Positions 27,040-37,200 of a stretch of DNA of 49,045 nt are shown here, piece by piece. The position numbers and the translations under genes were made by a program. The stretch comes from Bacteroidaceae bacterium (GTDB taxonomy: Bacteria; Bacteroidota; Bacteroidia; Bacteroidales; Bacteroidaceae). The stretch spans positions 1-49,045 of the forward strand of contig JAGCXU010000023.1 in the NCBI GenBank assembly GCA_017961145.1, written 5' to 3'. A model generated the notes under the pieces. It worked only from the letters and a program-made list of their open reading frames with translations. It was not told the origin of the DNA and did no database searches. Each line of letters opens with the position of its first letter. The first letter of the stretch is position 1.

Positions 27040-28248
27040 TCACTTGACAATTACTTTCTTTCCTTTCCAAATGTAAATACCTATCTCGGTAGGTCTAGTG
27101 TTCAGTTTCACACCTGAAAGAGTGTACCATGACTCGTCGTCAATTGCCAATTGTCCATTGTCAATTGTCTTTATTCCATCAACAATGATGTAGAATGTCT
27201 CCGTCATGGTGTTACTCATACGTCCTTCTGAGTCAACGACTGCCCATGTAATGGTGTGCTCGCCTACCTCTAATAAAGCGAATACAGATATCTCGGCCAT
27301 ACCTTCACTACCACTCAGAGGCACAGAGTATGCGTGTTCAGCATCATCGTCGAACCAATAAATACATCGTGTTATCTCGGCTGGAATTTTCTGTGCCGTA
27401 ATGACAAAGTAGCGCGTCACAGGACTGCTCCACACATTGAGGTCGTCCTTTGAGCGAACTGTTATGGTATGTATGCCCGAATCGAGATTCTCAAGCACCA
27501 ATTCTCCAAAATCGTTCACGTTTCTGCGTTCTGCCGTGTTACCGTCGAACCAGTATTCACACTGAACGATGGACGTAGCAGGTGTTGAAGGGGAGGAACC
27601 TTTAATGAAGTAACGGGTAATAGGAGCACTCCATACATCGAGGTTGTCCTTTATGCGAACCGTTATGGTGTGCGGACCAACAAGCAGGTCGTCCATAGGG
27701 ATTATAGCCCCGTCGGATACGGTTTGGCGTTCATCAAATTTACCGTCTAACCAATATTCGCATTGTGCAATGGATGTGGCTGAAGGGCTTGCAACAGAAG
27801 CCTTTACGAAGTAACGGGTAATAGGTGCACTCCATACATCGAGGTTGTCCTTTATGCGAACCGTTATGGTGTGCGGACCAACAAGCAGGTCGTCCATAGA
27901 GATTATAGCCCCGTCGGATACGGTTTGGCGTTCATCGACTTTACCGTCTAACCAATATTCACATTGTGCAATGGATGTGGCTGAAGGGCTTGCATTAGAA
28001 GCCTTTACGAAGTAACGGGTGATAGGTGCACTCCACACTCCCTCGCTATCGCAGATGCGGATGGTTAGGGTATGCGGTCCTACATTCTGCTCTGTCAGGT
28101 CAATCTGTTCTCCAGCAGCAATCGTTGTACGACTTGCCACATCGCCGTCAATCCAGTATTCCTGCCGATCAACGGTTTTCTGTGCAAGTGCAGACGAGTA
28201 TATCGCAAGCACGGCCACAACTGATAAATATCTAATTCTTACAATCAT
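27040..28248 (-). CDS. Secreted protein of five EYW-type repeats
   Basis: The 402-residue product has a signal peptide (YLSVVAVLAIYSSALAQ) and then five repeats of about 67 residues. Each opens with EYWxDG or YWFDDD, contains GPHTITVRI or a variant, and closes with WSAPITRYF or a variant. Repeats 2 and 3 are almost identical, also at DNA level. The pattern suggests an array of extracellular beta-sandwich domains. The C-terminus (WYTLSGVKL, IGIYIWKGKKVIVK) is a sorting-type signal, joined by a linker encoded by 7-bp repeats. It is the second gene of an operon, 20 bp after the beta-helix gene. I recognise the repeat style from Bacteroidales surface proteins but know no function; adhesion or glycan binding is a guess. 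Confidence 0.8.
   Translation of the reverse strand: MIVRIRYLSVVAVLAIYSSALAQKTVDRQEYWIDGDVASRTTIAAGEQIDLTEQNVGPHTLTIRICDSEGVWSAPITRYFVKASNASPSATSIAQCEYWLDGKVDERQTVSDGAIISMDDLLVGPHTITVRIKDNLDVWSAPITRYFVKASVASPSATSIAQCEYWLDGKFDERQTVSDGAIIPMDDLLVGPHTITVRIKDNLDVWSAPITRYFIKGSSPSTPATSIVQCEYWFDGNTAERRNVNDFGELVLENLDSGIHTITVRSKDDLNVWSSPVTRYFVITAQKIPAEITRCIYWFDDDAEHAYSVPLSGSEGMAEISVFALLEVGEHTITWAVVDSEGRMSNTMTETFYIIVDGIKTIDNGQLAIDDESWYTLSGVKLNTRPTEIGIYIWKGKKVIVK
27141..27168. repeat. 7-bp repeats inside a coding linker
   Basis: CAATTGC, CAATTGT, CCATTGT and CAATTGT stand in tandem. On the minus strand they encode the linker DNGQLAID just before the sorting signal. Confidence 0.75.
27607..28008 (-). repeat. 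Tandem 201-bp coding repeat
   Basis: Two adjacent blocks of exactly 201 bp (27607-27807 and 27808-28008, 67 codons each) differ at only a handful of bases. A third, more diverged block follows at 28009. They encode repeats 2 and 3 of the EYW protein. Confidence 0.85.
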
Positions 28249-28268
28249 GTCGTTTGTCGTTAGCTGTT

Positions 28269-29216
28269 CTATCTCGTCTGAGTCTCATAGTTAACCTTCA
28301 GAGTTGAGCCATCCACCTCCACCGTCATGTTCTTCAGAACTGGAGTTGCGGGGACTTTGCTCCAGCCATCGCCGCCATGGAGTCCGCATTGTGTGCCGTC
28401 GGTACCGATCCACACTTCTGGCTGTTTCAGCTCGTAGGTGCGTTCTGGAGAGTAGTTGTAGTTCTCTCCATCGGCAAATATTTCCGCCAAGGGCACCACA
28501 TAGCAGTTTTCCACAACACGGTTGGCGGGGATATTGCTTATGATGACACAATTGTGGACAGTACTGTTCTCTGCAATTGCAGAACTGCCCACATAGCCGT
28601 TTACCAGCAGGGAGTTCGTATAGAGCAAAGCTCCGCCGTAGTCTTCGTAGACCATGCAGTGGTCAACCTGCACACGGCTGTCAATGGTCACGTTTCTTAC
28701 TGCACCTATCACGCTGTTGAGTACCCGCAAGCCTTGAATGTTCTGGCTCCTACAATTGATAGCGCCAATGATTACGCACTTGGAAATTTCTATCACAGAT
28801 GCCGGATTGTATAAATCGGAACCATTCCAATAACATTTCGTAATGCTAACATTGCTTACAGCATTAAAGTTTATGTTACCATTCACACGAATTCCTTCCA
28901 GGTGAACGTCGGAACAGGAAACTGCCAGTCCGCCAGTTGTTATTAGTGTGACTCCTGTGCCCGATTCCTCGTCTTCCTCGAAACCGGCACCATAAACACT
29001 CACTGCCTTGGTTATATTCACTCCGCTGAAATTGCCAGCAGACAGGTTGATGGCATCACCATCCTCTGCCGCCCCAACGGCCTGGCTGAGCGCACTTGTG
29101 CCATAGAATACCTTCACTTCGTCGCCGTGCTGTAGAGTCGCAGTGTACACATCGCTCTGACTTTTGCCCGCAATGGCGCAGCAAAGCAACATTAGGGAGA
29201 ATAGAATCTTTTTCAT
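28269..29216 (-). CDS. Secreted protein resembling a right-handed beta-helix
   Basis: The 315-residue product has a signal peptide (ILFSLMLLCCAIAGKSQ) and then short regularly spaced strands typical of parallel beta-helix proteins: GDAINLSAGNFSGVNI, VSVYGAGF, VHLEGIRVNGNI, VSITKCYWNG, VIEISKCVIIGAI, VRNVTIDSRVQVDHCMV and STVHNCVII. Such folds occur in pectate-lyase-like enzymes and in adhesins; no catalytic residues are recognisable. It is first in an operon with the EYW-repeat gene (20 bp gap) behind a promoter at 29265-29297. It lacks a sorting-type tail of its own, unlike its partner. A shared surface or adhesion role is inference. Confidence 0.72.
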   Translation of the reverse strand: MKKILFSLMLLCCAIAGKSQSDVYTATLQHGDEVKVFYGTSALSQAVGAAEDGDAINLSAGNFSGVNITKAVSVYGAGFEEDEESGTGVTLITTGGLAVSCSDVHLEGIRVNGNINFNAVSNVSITKCYWNGSDLYNPASVIEISKCVIIGAINCRSQNIQGLRVLNSVIGAVRNVTIDSRVQVDHCMVYEDYGGALLYTNSLLVNGYVGSSAIAENSTVHNCVIISNIPANRVVENCYVVPLAEIFADGENYNYSPERTYELKQPEVWIGTDGTQCGLHGGDGWSKVPATPVLKNMTVEVDGSTLKVNYETQTR

Positions 29217-29264
29217 ACTCGTTCTTTTGGTTTAGTTAATATTCTGGTTGGTCTGTTACTGCTG

Positions 29265-29297
29265 CAAAGTTATGAAATATTTTCCACAATTCCACAA
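29265..29297 (-). promoter_or_regulatory. Promoter of the beta-helix/EYW operon
   Basis: On the minus strand TAACTTTG (29265-29272) with TTG (29295-29297) 22 bases upstream, 48 bases before the ATG. Confidence 0.7.
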
Positions 29298-29370
29298 CTT
29301 ATTTTGAGAGAAATGCGTTCACTAGTGGAAAGATGTAGTACCCTGCAGTGGAAAATTAAAAACACAGCTA

Positions 29371-29436
29371 AGGTAAATGGCAAACATAAAGTGTTACGTT
29401 TGTCATTTTAACACGTTAAGTTTGCAAAGTTAACGT
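29371..29436. repeat. 22-bp dyad repeat array overlapping the GH38 stop
   Basis: There are three units of 22 bp at 29371, 29393 and 29415, the third with GTTAAG, central TTTGCAAA and GTTAAC. The GH38 stop codon (29430-29432) lies inside the third unit. Degenerate joints ACTAGT (29321) and CTGCAG (29344) suggest that older units extend to the left. Confidence 0.78.
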
Positions 29437-32400
29437 GATACGCTGAACTTCTTTCCCTTCTTGACGTAAATTCCCTGCTGGTTGGTATCGCTAACGCGTT
29501 GACCTGCAATGTTATAGACATCAGCTCGCTCCTCGCTTTCCTCTTGAGGAATTGCATCAAGACCTACAGGATCTTCGCTCTTGAGATAGCCAAAGACTGC
29601 AAACTCGTAGATGCGAGTGGTATAGCCATCACCTTGCTCACCATGAATCATCTGCAGGCGTACCCTAGTTGTAGTGATGGGTTGTGACAAAGTGCGGATG
29701 ACTTTATTCATCTGGTTCCCTTCTACGACGTCAGCATCAACCCATGTTCCGTCCTCTGCCTGATATTGCAGTTTGAAGGACTTGGCAACATAACCTCCAC
29801 TTTCACGAGCAGCACCAAGCACCATCCAACGATTGACGACTGCAGTATCCTTCAGTATGTATTGCAGATAAGGTGTTTGACTCTGCGAACCTCCAACGCA
29901 CCATTTGGTAGTCGGGTCAAGATCGTTGGCATAGCGAGCAGCTTCGTTGGTGTTGATCTGATGCGAAGCAGTAACACTCTTAGGCACTAAACGGTCAGAC
30001 CAACCTTCTTTCCATTCACTCTTGTTCGCTTCATTCGGCTCTATCTCAGTAGTAAGAGGTGCTAAGGGAACGATGTCGTCGGCATGATTGGGAGCAACTG
30101 TGGCGGCGAAGAGGAAGGTCTTGCGATCGGAAGAACTGACTGTAACTTGGTTAACACCTTCAGGAAGTTCTACACCATATTTATATATGTAGAGCATCTG
30201 CATTGTCTGGTTGGTCTTGTCCGACACCTTATGTGCATGCGAAGAAGCAAAGACGATGTTCTGCTTGCGGTAGTTCTCGACGAGGTTTGTACAGGAAAGC
30301 GGCTCAGCAGCACGACCAGAGAAGTAAGGCACGTCGAGTACCTTTTCCTTGTTGCCGACTGTCACAGTCACCGTTGCACCTGTCTCTGTAGGACTGGCGA
30401 GAAGCAGATAGAGTTTGTTTTCGTCAGGTTGACGGTCAAGCGTAAGAGTTTGAGTACCAGACAGATGCAAGACATTCTTGGCAGTACCTTCGCGAGGTCC
30501 CATAACAAAGCCAATGCCATCAGCAATAAGCGTATCAGGAATGAGTTCTGCAGGATAGGCATAGGTGTAAGTTGTGGAAGCGGCTCCTCGAGAATTGTCG
30601 AGGCTCATTACGTCGAGGTTGTAGTCAAGTGGAACAGGAGAATACCCTATTAATCCTTCCTCTGAAGGAGAAACATGCAAAGATTGCAGACGAACGGCAA
30701 AAGTCTTTGGTTGGTAACGACCAATATCAAAGAGGATTGTCCCTCCGTCTGTCGTCAGTTGTCCGTTGGTTATCTCCTCTTCTATACCATTCACTTCACG
30801 AGCCGAAACGACAGGAACTGGGAAAGAGAGACGAACATTCTGCTGGTTCTCGCCAGTCCATTCGTAGATGCGAACGATAAGCTCGTCTGTATCTTCCGCT
30901 TTCTTCAAGGCCTTGATTGCAACTTTGTCAGTACTGAGCGAAGCAAAAGCAATGCGACGGCCAAGAGTTCCTGCGTGCTTGGGAGCGACGAAGGCAATTA
31001 GCGGCTGATTGAGTTGTCCTGCCTGCATCTGTGTCTGCTCGCTCCAACCTCCTTCGTGAGGCAGCAAAGCGTATGTGAACTTGTTTGGGCCGAGGTCCAT
31101 ATTTGCCTGATGCTCGTAACTCTTGCAGGAAGGAGTGCGAAGCAAGGTCAGGCGTAAGGTCGTGTTGGTTGGCTTATCCCAGCCATACTTGCAGTCGTTA
31201 AGGATGGACACGCCATAGCTATTGGAGGTATTACTCTGGTCAGCCCATTGATGGCCACACACCTCATATTCATCGCTGGAACGGATGCCTCGACTGATTG
31301 TTCCAAGAGAGATGTCGTAAGTGGCTTTGTCGTTTTTGAGGGCAGTAGGGAAAGGGAAGTTGACCTTCAGCATGCGTTCGTAGGTTTGCCAGTCAACTTC
31401 GTTCACGCACTCCACCCTATCGTTGACGGCATTCATGCGAATGTATTGAATGAAGGTAGAGCCTTCTTGCTGACGCTTTACCTTCAACGACTTACGCAAT
31501 GGCCCATCTTCCACCAGTTCTATCTCGACATTCTTCGACACAAACGACGAGGGATTGCGACAAATATCTGTATAACTGATTTCCCATGCTGGCCAAGTAT
31601 CTTCGTGATCGTAGATGAGTTGCTGGCGAATGGCAGAGTTGATGAGAGTGCGACTATTCTTGAGGTCGTACAGATTATTGATATCACCATTACTATTGAC
31701 TGAAACTCGATAACGACCGTTTGCCATTCTCTTCGAACTGCCGCTGTTTTCGAACGAGAGATCGGAGGTGAGCGTGGACTTCTCCCCTACCCTTGCCTCG
31801 TAAACGGCATAGCCAAGCGAGGGAACAGTTGCAGCGAAGATTATGTGCAACTGATGTGTCGCGAAGTCGTAACCTGTGACTTGTGCAAGGACTTCATTGC
31901 CGTCAGGATCGAAGACGCGCACTTTATTCTGATAGAGCTTTGAATAGATGGAACCTTCCACAATGTCAGTCCGTTCGTGCGAAAGCGGGTTGTAGACGGC
32001 GATAGGCGTGCCTTCCGTCTGAGTGTCCATCATCTGAATGACAGCTCCGGCACTCGTGGAGAGTTCTTGAGCAAAGGCACGATTGGCAAGGTAATACTCG
32101 TTGTAGGAATAATCATTTGCCGAAAGAATGCTTGTGCCAGTCAATCCGTCGTGATGCTGCTGCCAAAGTGTTCGCACCCAAGCATCTTGAAGTTGCTGCG
32201 AAGGATATTCTCGAGCGCTAAGCCACATGGCGAGCGAAGAGGCTTTCTCTGCAGCATCGGCCAAAAGCTCGTTCTTGCGATTCCAAAGCTTTAGGGCTCC
32301 CCAACTCGTATAAGCTCCCACACCATGAGTTTTCATTGGCAGTTCGCTATTCCATACCTTATATTGGCCGTTATCGTGGTCTTCCATATATTGGAAAAAC

Positions 32401-33260
32401 TCATCAGGCGAAGCAAGACGAACCTTGACAGCCCCATCTTCTTTCTGCGTATTATAGCTAAGCCAATAAGGTGTGTTCTCGCCTTCCTTCTCAGGATTAT
32501 CCTGAAGAGAGCCACCTCTGTCGCCTCGAGGCCCAACATATTTCACAGCAACAGGAATGCCACTTTCAGATATATTGGTGTTTATCTTACTGAGAATGTC
32601 TGCATCGTTCGTCAAATCCTTGTTCCAATCTTCGTGAACATCGTATGCTCCAGGCTTATAGACAGCATAGACTTTACTGCCATCCACCCCTTTCCAGACA
32701 CCGAAATGAGGTAGGGAATTGTATGCTGAAGAACCCCATCCAAGCTTTGCACTATGGAAACCTTTCTGCCCTGCATGACGCATAAGAGAAGGGAGAGCGT
32801 AGGAAAAGCCAAAACAATCCGGCAACATAACATCGAAACCTCCTCTTACGCCGAACTCTTTCTTGTAGAAGCGGTTGGCATAAAGCATGCTGTGCAGAAT
32901 GCTTTCGGCAGAGGACATCATCACATCGCTTGCATCGACAGACATTCCACTGACATGCCATTGCCCGTTCTGGATGTACTGTTTCATCTGTTCGAACTCC
33001 GTCGGAAAGTATTCCTTCATCCACATATACTTGATGGCGCCTTCGTAGTTGAGTTGGAAGTCAGGATATTTTTCCATCAACTTCATGTTGTCGAAGAGGG
33101 TGTTCTTGACGTATTGCGAAATTGTGGTCTTGACATCCCAGTTCCATTGCGTGTCGAGATGGGTGTTGGAGATAAGGAAGAATGTCTTCTCTTCCTCTGC
33201 CTTGCAAACAAATGTCAGGCAAAGGAGGAGAAGGGAGGTTGCTATCTTGCGGATTATCAT
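29430..33260 (-). CDS. Secreted GH38 alpha-mannosidase with CBM32-like module
   Basis: The 1276-residue product has a signal peptide (IATSLLLLCLTFVCKA) and a GH38 catalytic domain. ISNTHLDTQWNWD holds the zinc His and Asp, MLPDCFGFSYALP lies downstream, and the segment VSGMSVDASDVMMSSAES contains a candidate nucleophile Asp. GH38 enzymes remove alpha-mannose (often alpha-1,3/1,6) from N-glycans. Around residues 1070-1225 a discoidin/CBM32-like module follows (ATKWCVGG-type DPTTKWCVGG, YLQYILKD, FAVFGYLK). The end (VYNIAGQRVSD, GIYVKKGKKFSVSR) is a sorting-type signal. The upstream 271-residue gene ends 7 bp before the ATG, so the two are co-transcribed. Confidence 0.92.
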   Translation of the reverse strand: MIIRKIATSLLLLCLTFVCKAEEEKTFFLISNTHLDTQWNWDVKTTISQYVKNTLFDNMKLMEKYPDFQLNYEGAIKYMWMKEYFPTEFEQMKQYIQNGQWHVSGMSVDASDVMMSSAESILHSMLYANRFYKKEFGVRGGFDVMLPDCFGFSYALPSLMRHAGQKGFHSAKLGWGSSAYNSLPHFGVWKGVDGSKVYAVYKPGAYDVHEDWNKDLTNDADILSKINTNISESGIPVAVKYVGPRGDRGGSLQDNPEKEGENTPYWLSYNTQKEDGAVKVRLASPDEFFQYMEDHDNGQYKVWNSELPMKTHGVGAYTSWGALKLWNRKNELLADAAEKASSLAMWLSAREYPSQQLQDAWVRTLWQQHHDGLTGTSILSANDYSYNEYYLANRAFAQELSTSAGAVIQMMDTQTEGTPIAVYNPLSHERTDIVEGSIYSKLYQNKVRVFDPDGNEVLAQVTGYDFATHQLHIIFAATVPSLGYAVYEARVGEKSTLTSDLSFENSGSSKRMANGRYRVSVNSNGDINNLYDLKNSRTLINSAIRQQLIYDHEDTWPAWEISYTDICRNPSSFVSKNVEIELVEDGPLRKSLKVKRQQEGSTFIQYIRMNAVNDRVECVNEVDWQTYERMLKVNFPFPTALKNDKATYDISLGTISRGIRSSDEYEVCGHQWADQSNTSNSYGVSILNDCKYGWDKPTNTTLRLTLLRTPSCKSYEHQANMDLGPNKFTYALLPHEGGWSEQTQMQAGQLNQPLIAFVAPKHAGTLGRRIAFASLSTDKVAIKALKKAEDTDELIVRIYEWTGENQQNVRLSFPVPVVSAREVNGIEEEITNGQLTTDGGTILFDIGRYQPKTFAVRLQSLHVSPSEEGLIGYSPVPLDYNLDVMSLDNSRGAASTTYTYAYPAELIPDTLIADGIGFVMGPREGTAKNVLHLSGTQTLTLDRQPDENKLYLLLASPTETGATVTVTVGNKEKVLDVPYFSGRAAEPLSCTNLVENYRKQNIVFASSHAHKVSDKTNQTMQMLYIYKYGVELPEGVNQVTVSSSDRKTFLFAATVAPNHADDIVPLAPLTTEIEPNEANKSEWKEGWSDRLVPKSVTASHQINTNEAARYANDLDPTTKWCVGGSQSQTPYLQYILKDTAVVNRWMVLGAARESGGYVAKSFKLQYQAEDGTWVDADVVEGNQMNKVIRTLSQPITTTRVRLQMIHGEQGDGYTTRIYEFAVFGYLKSEDPVGLDAIPQEESEERADVYNIAGQRVSDTNQQGIYVKKGKKFSVSR

Positions 33261-33267
33261 GTGCTGA

Positions 33268-34083
33268 TTATTTTTCTAAGGCTTTGCGAATGAGGTCAAT
33301 AGTCTTTTCTGTTGGGAAGAAATTCCAATAGTTGTCGGCTCGATAGGTATCGACTGCAAGACGTCCAAGCAAGTCTGGTTGTTTGCAGAACTGTTCGAGC
33401 TGAGCTTTCGAGACTTGGAAATGAGGATAGGCAAAGAGTTTGATTTCATCGTCACTATCTCCAGGAATATGACCTGTGCCAACATAAGACTGGGCAAGAC
33501 GCATTTCATCCACCTCTTCAGGATCGCCTGCAATGGGATAGACATCGACGACATTCTCGCATTGTACGACTTGTCGGCCTGACTCGTCCAACACAATAAG
33601 CTGTCGGCCTGCAGGATATTCGTCAACAGGTCGCTTCATTTCAATCGGAATGATGAAGCAATAGAGTGTGTCACACATCTTCTCTATCCAGACTTGTCGC
33701 TGGACAACTTCGCCAAAATAGCGTCCGCAAAAGAGTTTTTCGCTCTTGAGAATGACCTTTGCCGAAGCGACAAATGGCGAGGTACGACGTTTCTCCATAT
33801 TAACTTTGAAAGATTTCGCTCCAAGCATCTTATGGGAGAAAGTGCGATAGCCAGGTGCGAAGAACTGCAACGAATGCTGTGCGTCGCGAACTCGGAAGGA
33901 GAAGAGTCCATTCCTGTCGGTCGTTGTGTGGTTGAAGATACGATGTTCTGAGTCAATCTCTCGAACGGAGACTTTAGCAATACCGCCGTCAGGACCTTGG
34001 ACGACACCACTTACATTTTGCCGCTGAGCCCAGCCTGTGGAAACGCAGCAAAGCATTATGAGCAAAAGGATTGAATGTCTCAT
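33268..34083 (-). CDS. Exported protein with carboxypeptidase-regulatory-like domain
   Basis: The 271-residue product has a signal peptide (ILLLIMLCCVSTGWAQ). Residues 22-95 form a carboxypeptidase-regulatory-like sandwich (VSGVVQGPDGGIAKVSVREID, TTDRNGLFSFRV, GYRTFSHKM), the same fold that starts many SusC proteins. The remaining 175 residues are not recognised; they contain two cysteines and a C-terminal helical part. There is no barrel domain, so it is not a truncated SusC. It precedes GH38 by 7 bp and is probably a periplasmic or surface partner of the mannosidase. Function unknown. Confidence 0.75.
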   Translation of the reverse strand: MRHSILLLIMLCCVSTGWAQRQNVSGVVQGPDGGIAKVSVREIDSEHRIFNHTTTDRNGLFSFRVRDAQHSLQFFAPGYRTFSHKMLGAKSFKVNMEKRRTSPFVASAKVILKSEKLFCGRYFGEVVQRQVWIEKMCDTLYCFIIPIEMKRPVDEYPAGRQLIVLDESGRQVVQCENVVDVYPIAGDPEEVDEMRLAQSYVGTGHIPGDSDDEIKLFAYPHFQVSKAQLEQFCKQPDLLGRLAVDTYRADNYWNFFPTEKTIDLIRKALEK

Positions 34084-34142
34084 CGGTTTTTGTTTTTAGG
34101 TTGTTTTATTGTATTATCCTGTCACATTTTCAAACTACTACA

Positions 34143-34232
34143 GTTAAGTTGCCAAACTTAACGTGTGACGTTGACGATTTTAACGTTTGACGTTTGCAAT
34201 CATAACGTTTGACGTTTGGCAACTATCCACGT
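34143..34232. repeat. 22-bp dyad repeat array (4 units)
   Basis: Units start at 34143, 34165, 34187 (22 bp each) and 34209 (24 bp). The first is a perfect inverted repeat GTTAAGTT-GCCA-AACTTAAC. The others start GTGACG or TTGACG with centres TTGACGAT and TTTGCAAT and with AACGTT joints. Confidence 0.85.
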
Positions 34233-34249
34233 GTCGTTTTCCTGTTTCC

Positions 34250-37200
34250 TTATTTAACTATTATCTTCTTGCCGCCGACGATGTTTATTCCTCTCTGCAT
34301 TCTTTGCAAACGCTGGCCGGAAAGATTGTAGATTGAAACGTTCTTCCCTGCTTCCACAAACGGAGAGACGATGCCTGTAGGGTCGTCTTCTATGCTGAAT
34401 CCGCAAATCTCTCTGTAATCGCCTCGTTCGTACTGCCAACGAAGAATAGGATATCCGTTGCCAGCAGTCGGGTTGCTCCACCAAGGTTCACCCCAGTTCC
34501 GGGCAATATCGCACAATTCCATGTGAGTCAGACCGTCTTCGACTGGCTCACCATTAACCAGCATATTGGCAAAGATATAGGTCGAAGTGAATGAGTCCAA
34601 CTCGATGGTCGTGCCGAAAGGAAGTGCTGTCGAACCATCCACCGTTGGATTCCAGGCAATTACATTACTGAAGAGACTGCCAGGAGTGCTGGTGCTTTGA
34701 CCTCCTCCGACAATACCTCCAGCCGTAGGTGAAGAGACAGGAGCAGCTGCATAGCAGTTCTCCATAGTCAAGTTCGTACGGATTCTTCCTACAAGACCGC
34801 CAGAATAGTTGGCAGAAGAACCGTTTCCAGTAATGCTCGCGGCACTATAACAGTTCCTGATAATCACAGGAGAATTGCCAAGCGTGCCGCCTATCGCACC
34901 AACATAGCCTTTGCTGGTAACCGTTCCTGTCACGTAACAGTTCTCGATAATCACAGGATAAAGGTTGTCCTCGCTGTCCTTGAAAGTACTATGCCCTAGA
35001 GTTCCGCCTATAACAGCCGCGCCAGAAGCAGTTCCTTCGACTTTCGCATTTACGAAACCTGTGTTCCTGATTTCACCACACATCGTGCCAAAGAAGCTGG
35101 GATAGAACTTCGTTCCATTTGGCGTAAGATTATATATAATGTGTCCTTGCCCATCGAAGTTAATCCTGTAGCGATAGCTGTTCTCGCTACTGTTGAGTTG
35201 CTTCCAGTCATAACCCTCCATATCTACGTCAGCACCAAGCACGAAATAAACCATCGTGTCTTTTTTGAGAACATCATGCATGTGGTCGAGCTGTTCAGAA
35301 CGAAGTATCACATATGGGTTCTCCTGCGTGCCATCGCCAGTCTGATAGGAGTACATCATAGCATGCCCAGCATTATTCAGTCGTGTGACAAGCGCTTTTA
35401 CATCCCTGTCTTTGAGGTTTCTGTCAGTAAGCACTTGCTGTCCTTCAGCCAAAGCATCCTTGGCATCCTGAGTGGCATAACCGCCGGCTTCTGCTGTAGC
35501 GATATTGTCCTGCAAGGTCTGAACCGCAACAACAAGGTCGGCATAAACATCTATGCTGGTCTGAATGCTGTCAATCGTTTTGTTTATTCTCAGCAGTTGA
35601 TTGTAACGAGTTAGTGCGTCTTCACTTCCTTCAGCAGTCTCTTTGTATGAAGCTATCGTCCTGTTGTAGCCGTCGTAATAGGGTTTATCGCCATTTGCAA
35701 AGTCTTCTGCCATAGCATAATAGCTATTGAGAACAGAAGCCAAAGCTGTCGAATCGGCATCCGCAACCTTGCCTCGATAGATAACATTCACGTTGCCAAC
35801 GACGAAACGCTCTGTGGAAGAAAGCGGTTGCTTAGAACGCATGCCGAAAGTCAACTTGCCACCAACGATAAGGCCATACGCGCTTTGCTCGAACTTGCCG
35901 TTGAGGAAGTTGTTGGCGATAGTGGCATTCGCGGTTGGAGCGGTAGTTCCGTCGTCTGCAGGACAAAGGACTGGTGTCGCAACCTTGCCTACATAATATT
36001 CCACGCTGTGTTCTGTATCAAAGCCATTCACCTTCAATTCGTACAAACCATCCGAGATGCTGGTGGTGGCAGTCTGTGAGACGTCGAAGGTACCACCGTT
36101 CTTAGCGACTCCGAACGGCATGAAAGCTGTACCGTTGCCACTCGTGATATCACAATCTTCGCTAGCAGTAAGGTTCCAACCTTTCCAGCCGCTCTTCATC
36201 AGATCGGTATTCTGCAACTTATAGGTCACGTTCGCGCCATTGCCTGTATAGAAGATGGGGGCATCCATCTCACCACTGCTGGGATGCCCATCATTGATGA
36301 CGGGCCAGCCGTTCTTGTCCCAAGTTATCTTGTCAAGCAGCATAAGACGACCGTTGCAGTTGTTGTTCATGTCGTAGCTATGGTAGAGAAGCCAGGTTTG
36401 TCCCTCGTCGTCTGTTATGATCTCGCTATTATGGCCAGGTCCTTTCCAACGACTGTCGCCAGATATAATAGTGGTATAGTTGTCGTTCTTCATGTCTCCG
36501 CCCTGCTTGTTGGTGTAGGGACCTTTCAGGGATGTTGCGCGACCGACTACCGTTCGATAGGTGGAGTTCGCACCTTCGCAGCAGGAGCCAACACTACAGA
36601 AGAGGTAATAGTACTTCCCACGCTTGTATATCATCGCTCCCTCGAAAGCGCCTCCTGCCAATTTTGTCACGCCAGCATGACGCCTCCAGGAGCCATTAGG
36701 CTGAGGGTTGTTGATGGGCGAGAAGTTCTTTACCGCGAGAGCATCGTCGGTAAGCTCTACCAAACAGATGTCGTTGAAACTTCCCCAGATGAGATATTTC
36801 TTGTCAAACTCTTCGACATAACATGGGTCGATGCTGTTCTTCACACCTATTTCTGTGCTACGGAAGAGCTTGCCTTTATCGGTAAACTTAGTGGGAGTGT
36901 CGCCCACGGCAACGCCTATACCCGTTCGAGAGCCGTTCCCCCATAAGGCAGAGGCATAGTAACAAATATATTTCCCGTCGACATAGTTAACGTCTGCTGC
37001 CCAAAGGCTGTAATTGTCCCTCGTTCCATCGGCATGTATGCTGTCGTTCCAAGTGGGACGCGAAATAACGCCTGAGACGTTAGACCACGAAATAAGGTTC
37101 TTGCTCGACTTGCATTGACAGCCTGTTGCGTAGGCATAGAAGGTGCCGTCGGGTGCTCTTTGAACTGTCGGATCAGGGAAGTCGGAGCCATAAACTGGGT

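Noticed and set aside
33268..34083. Truncated SusC-like transporter
   Set aside because: Only the carboxypeptidase-regulatory-like sandwich is shared. There is no plug or barrel sequence, and the gene is complete with its own signal peptide and stop.
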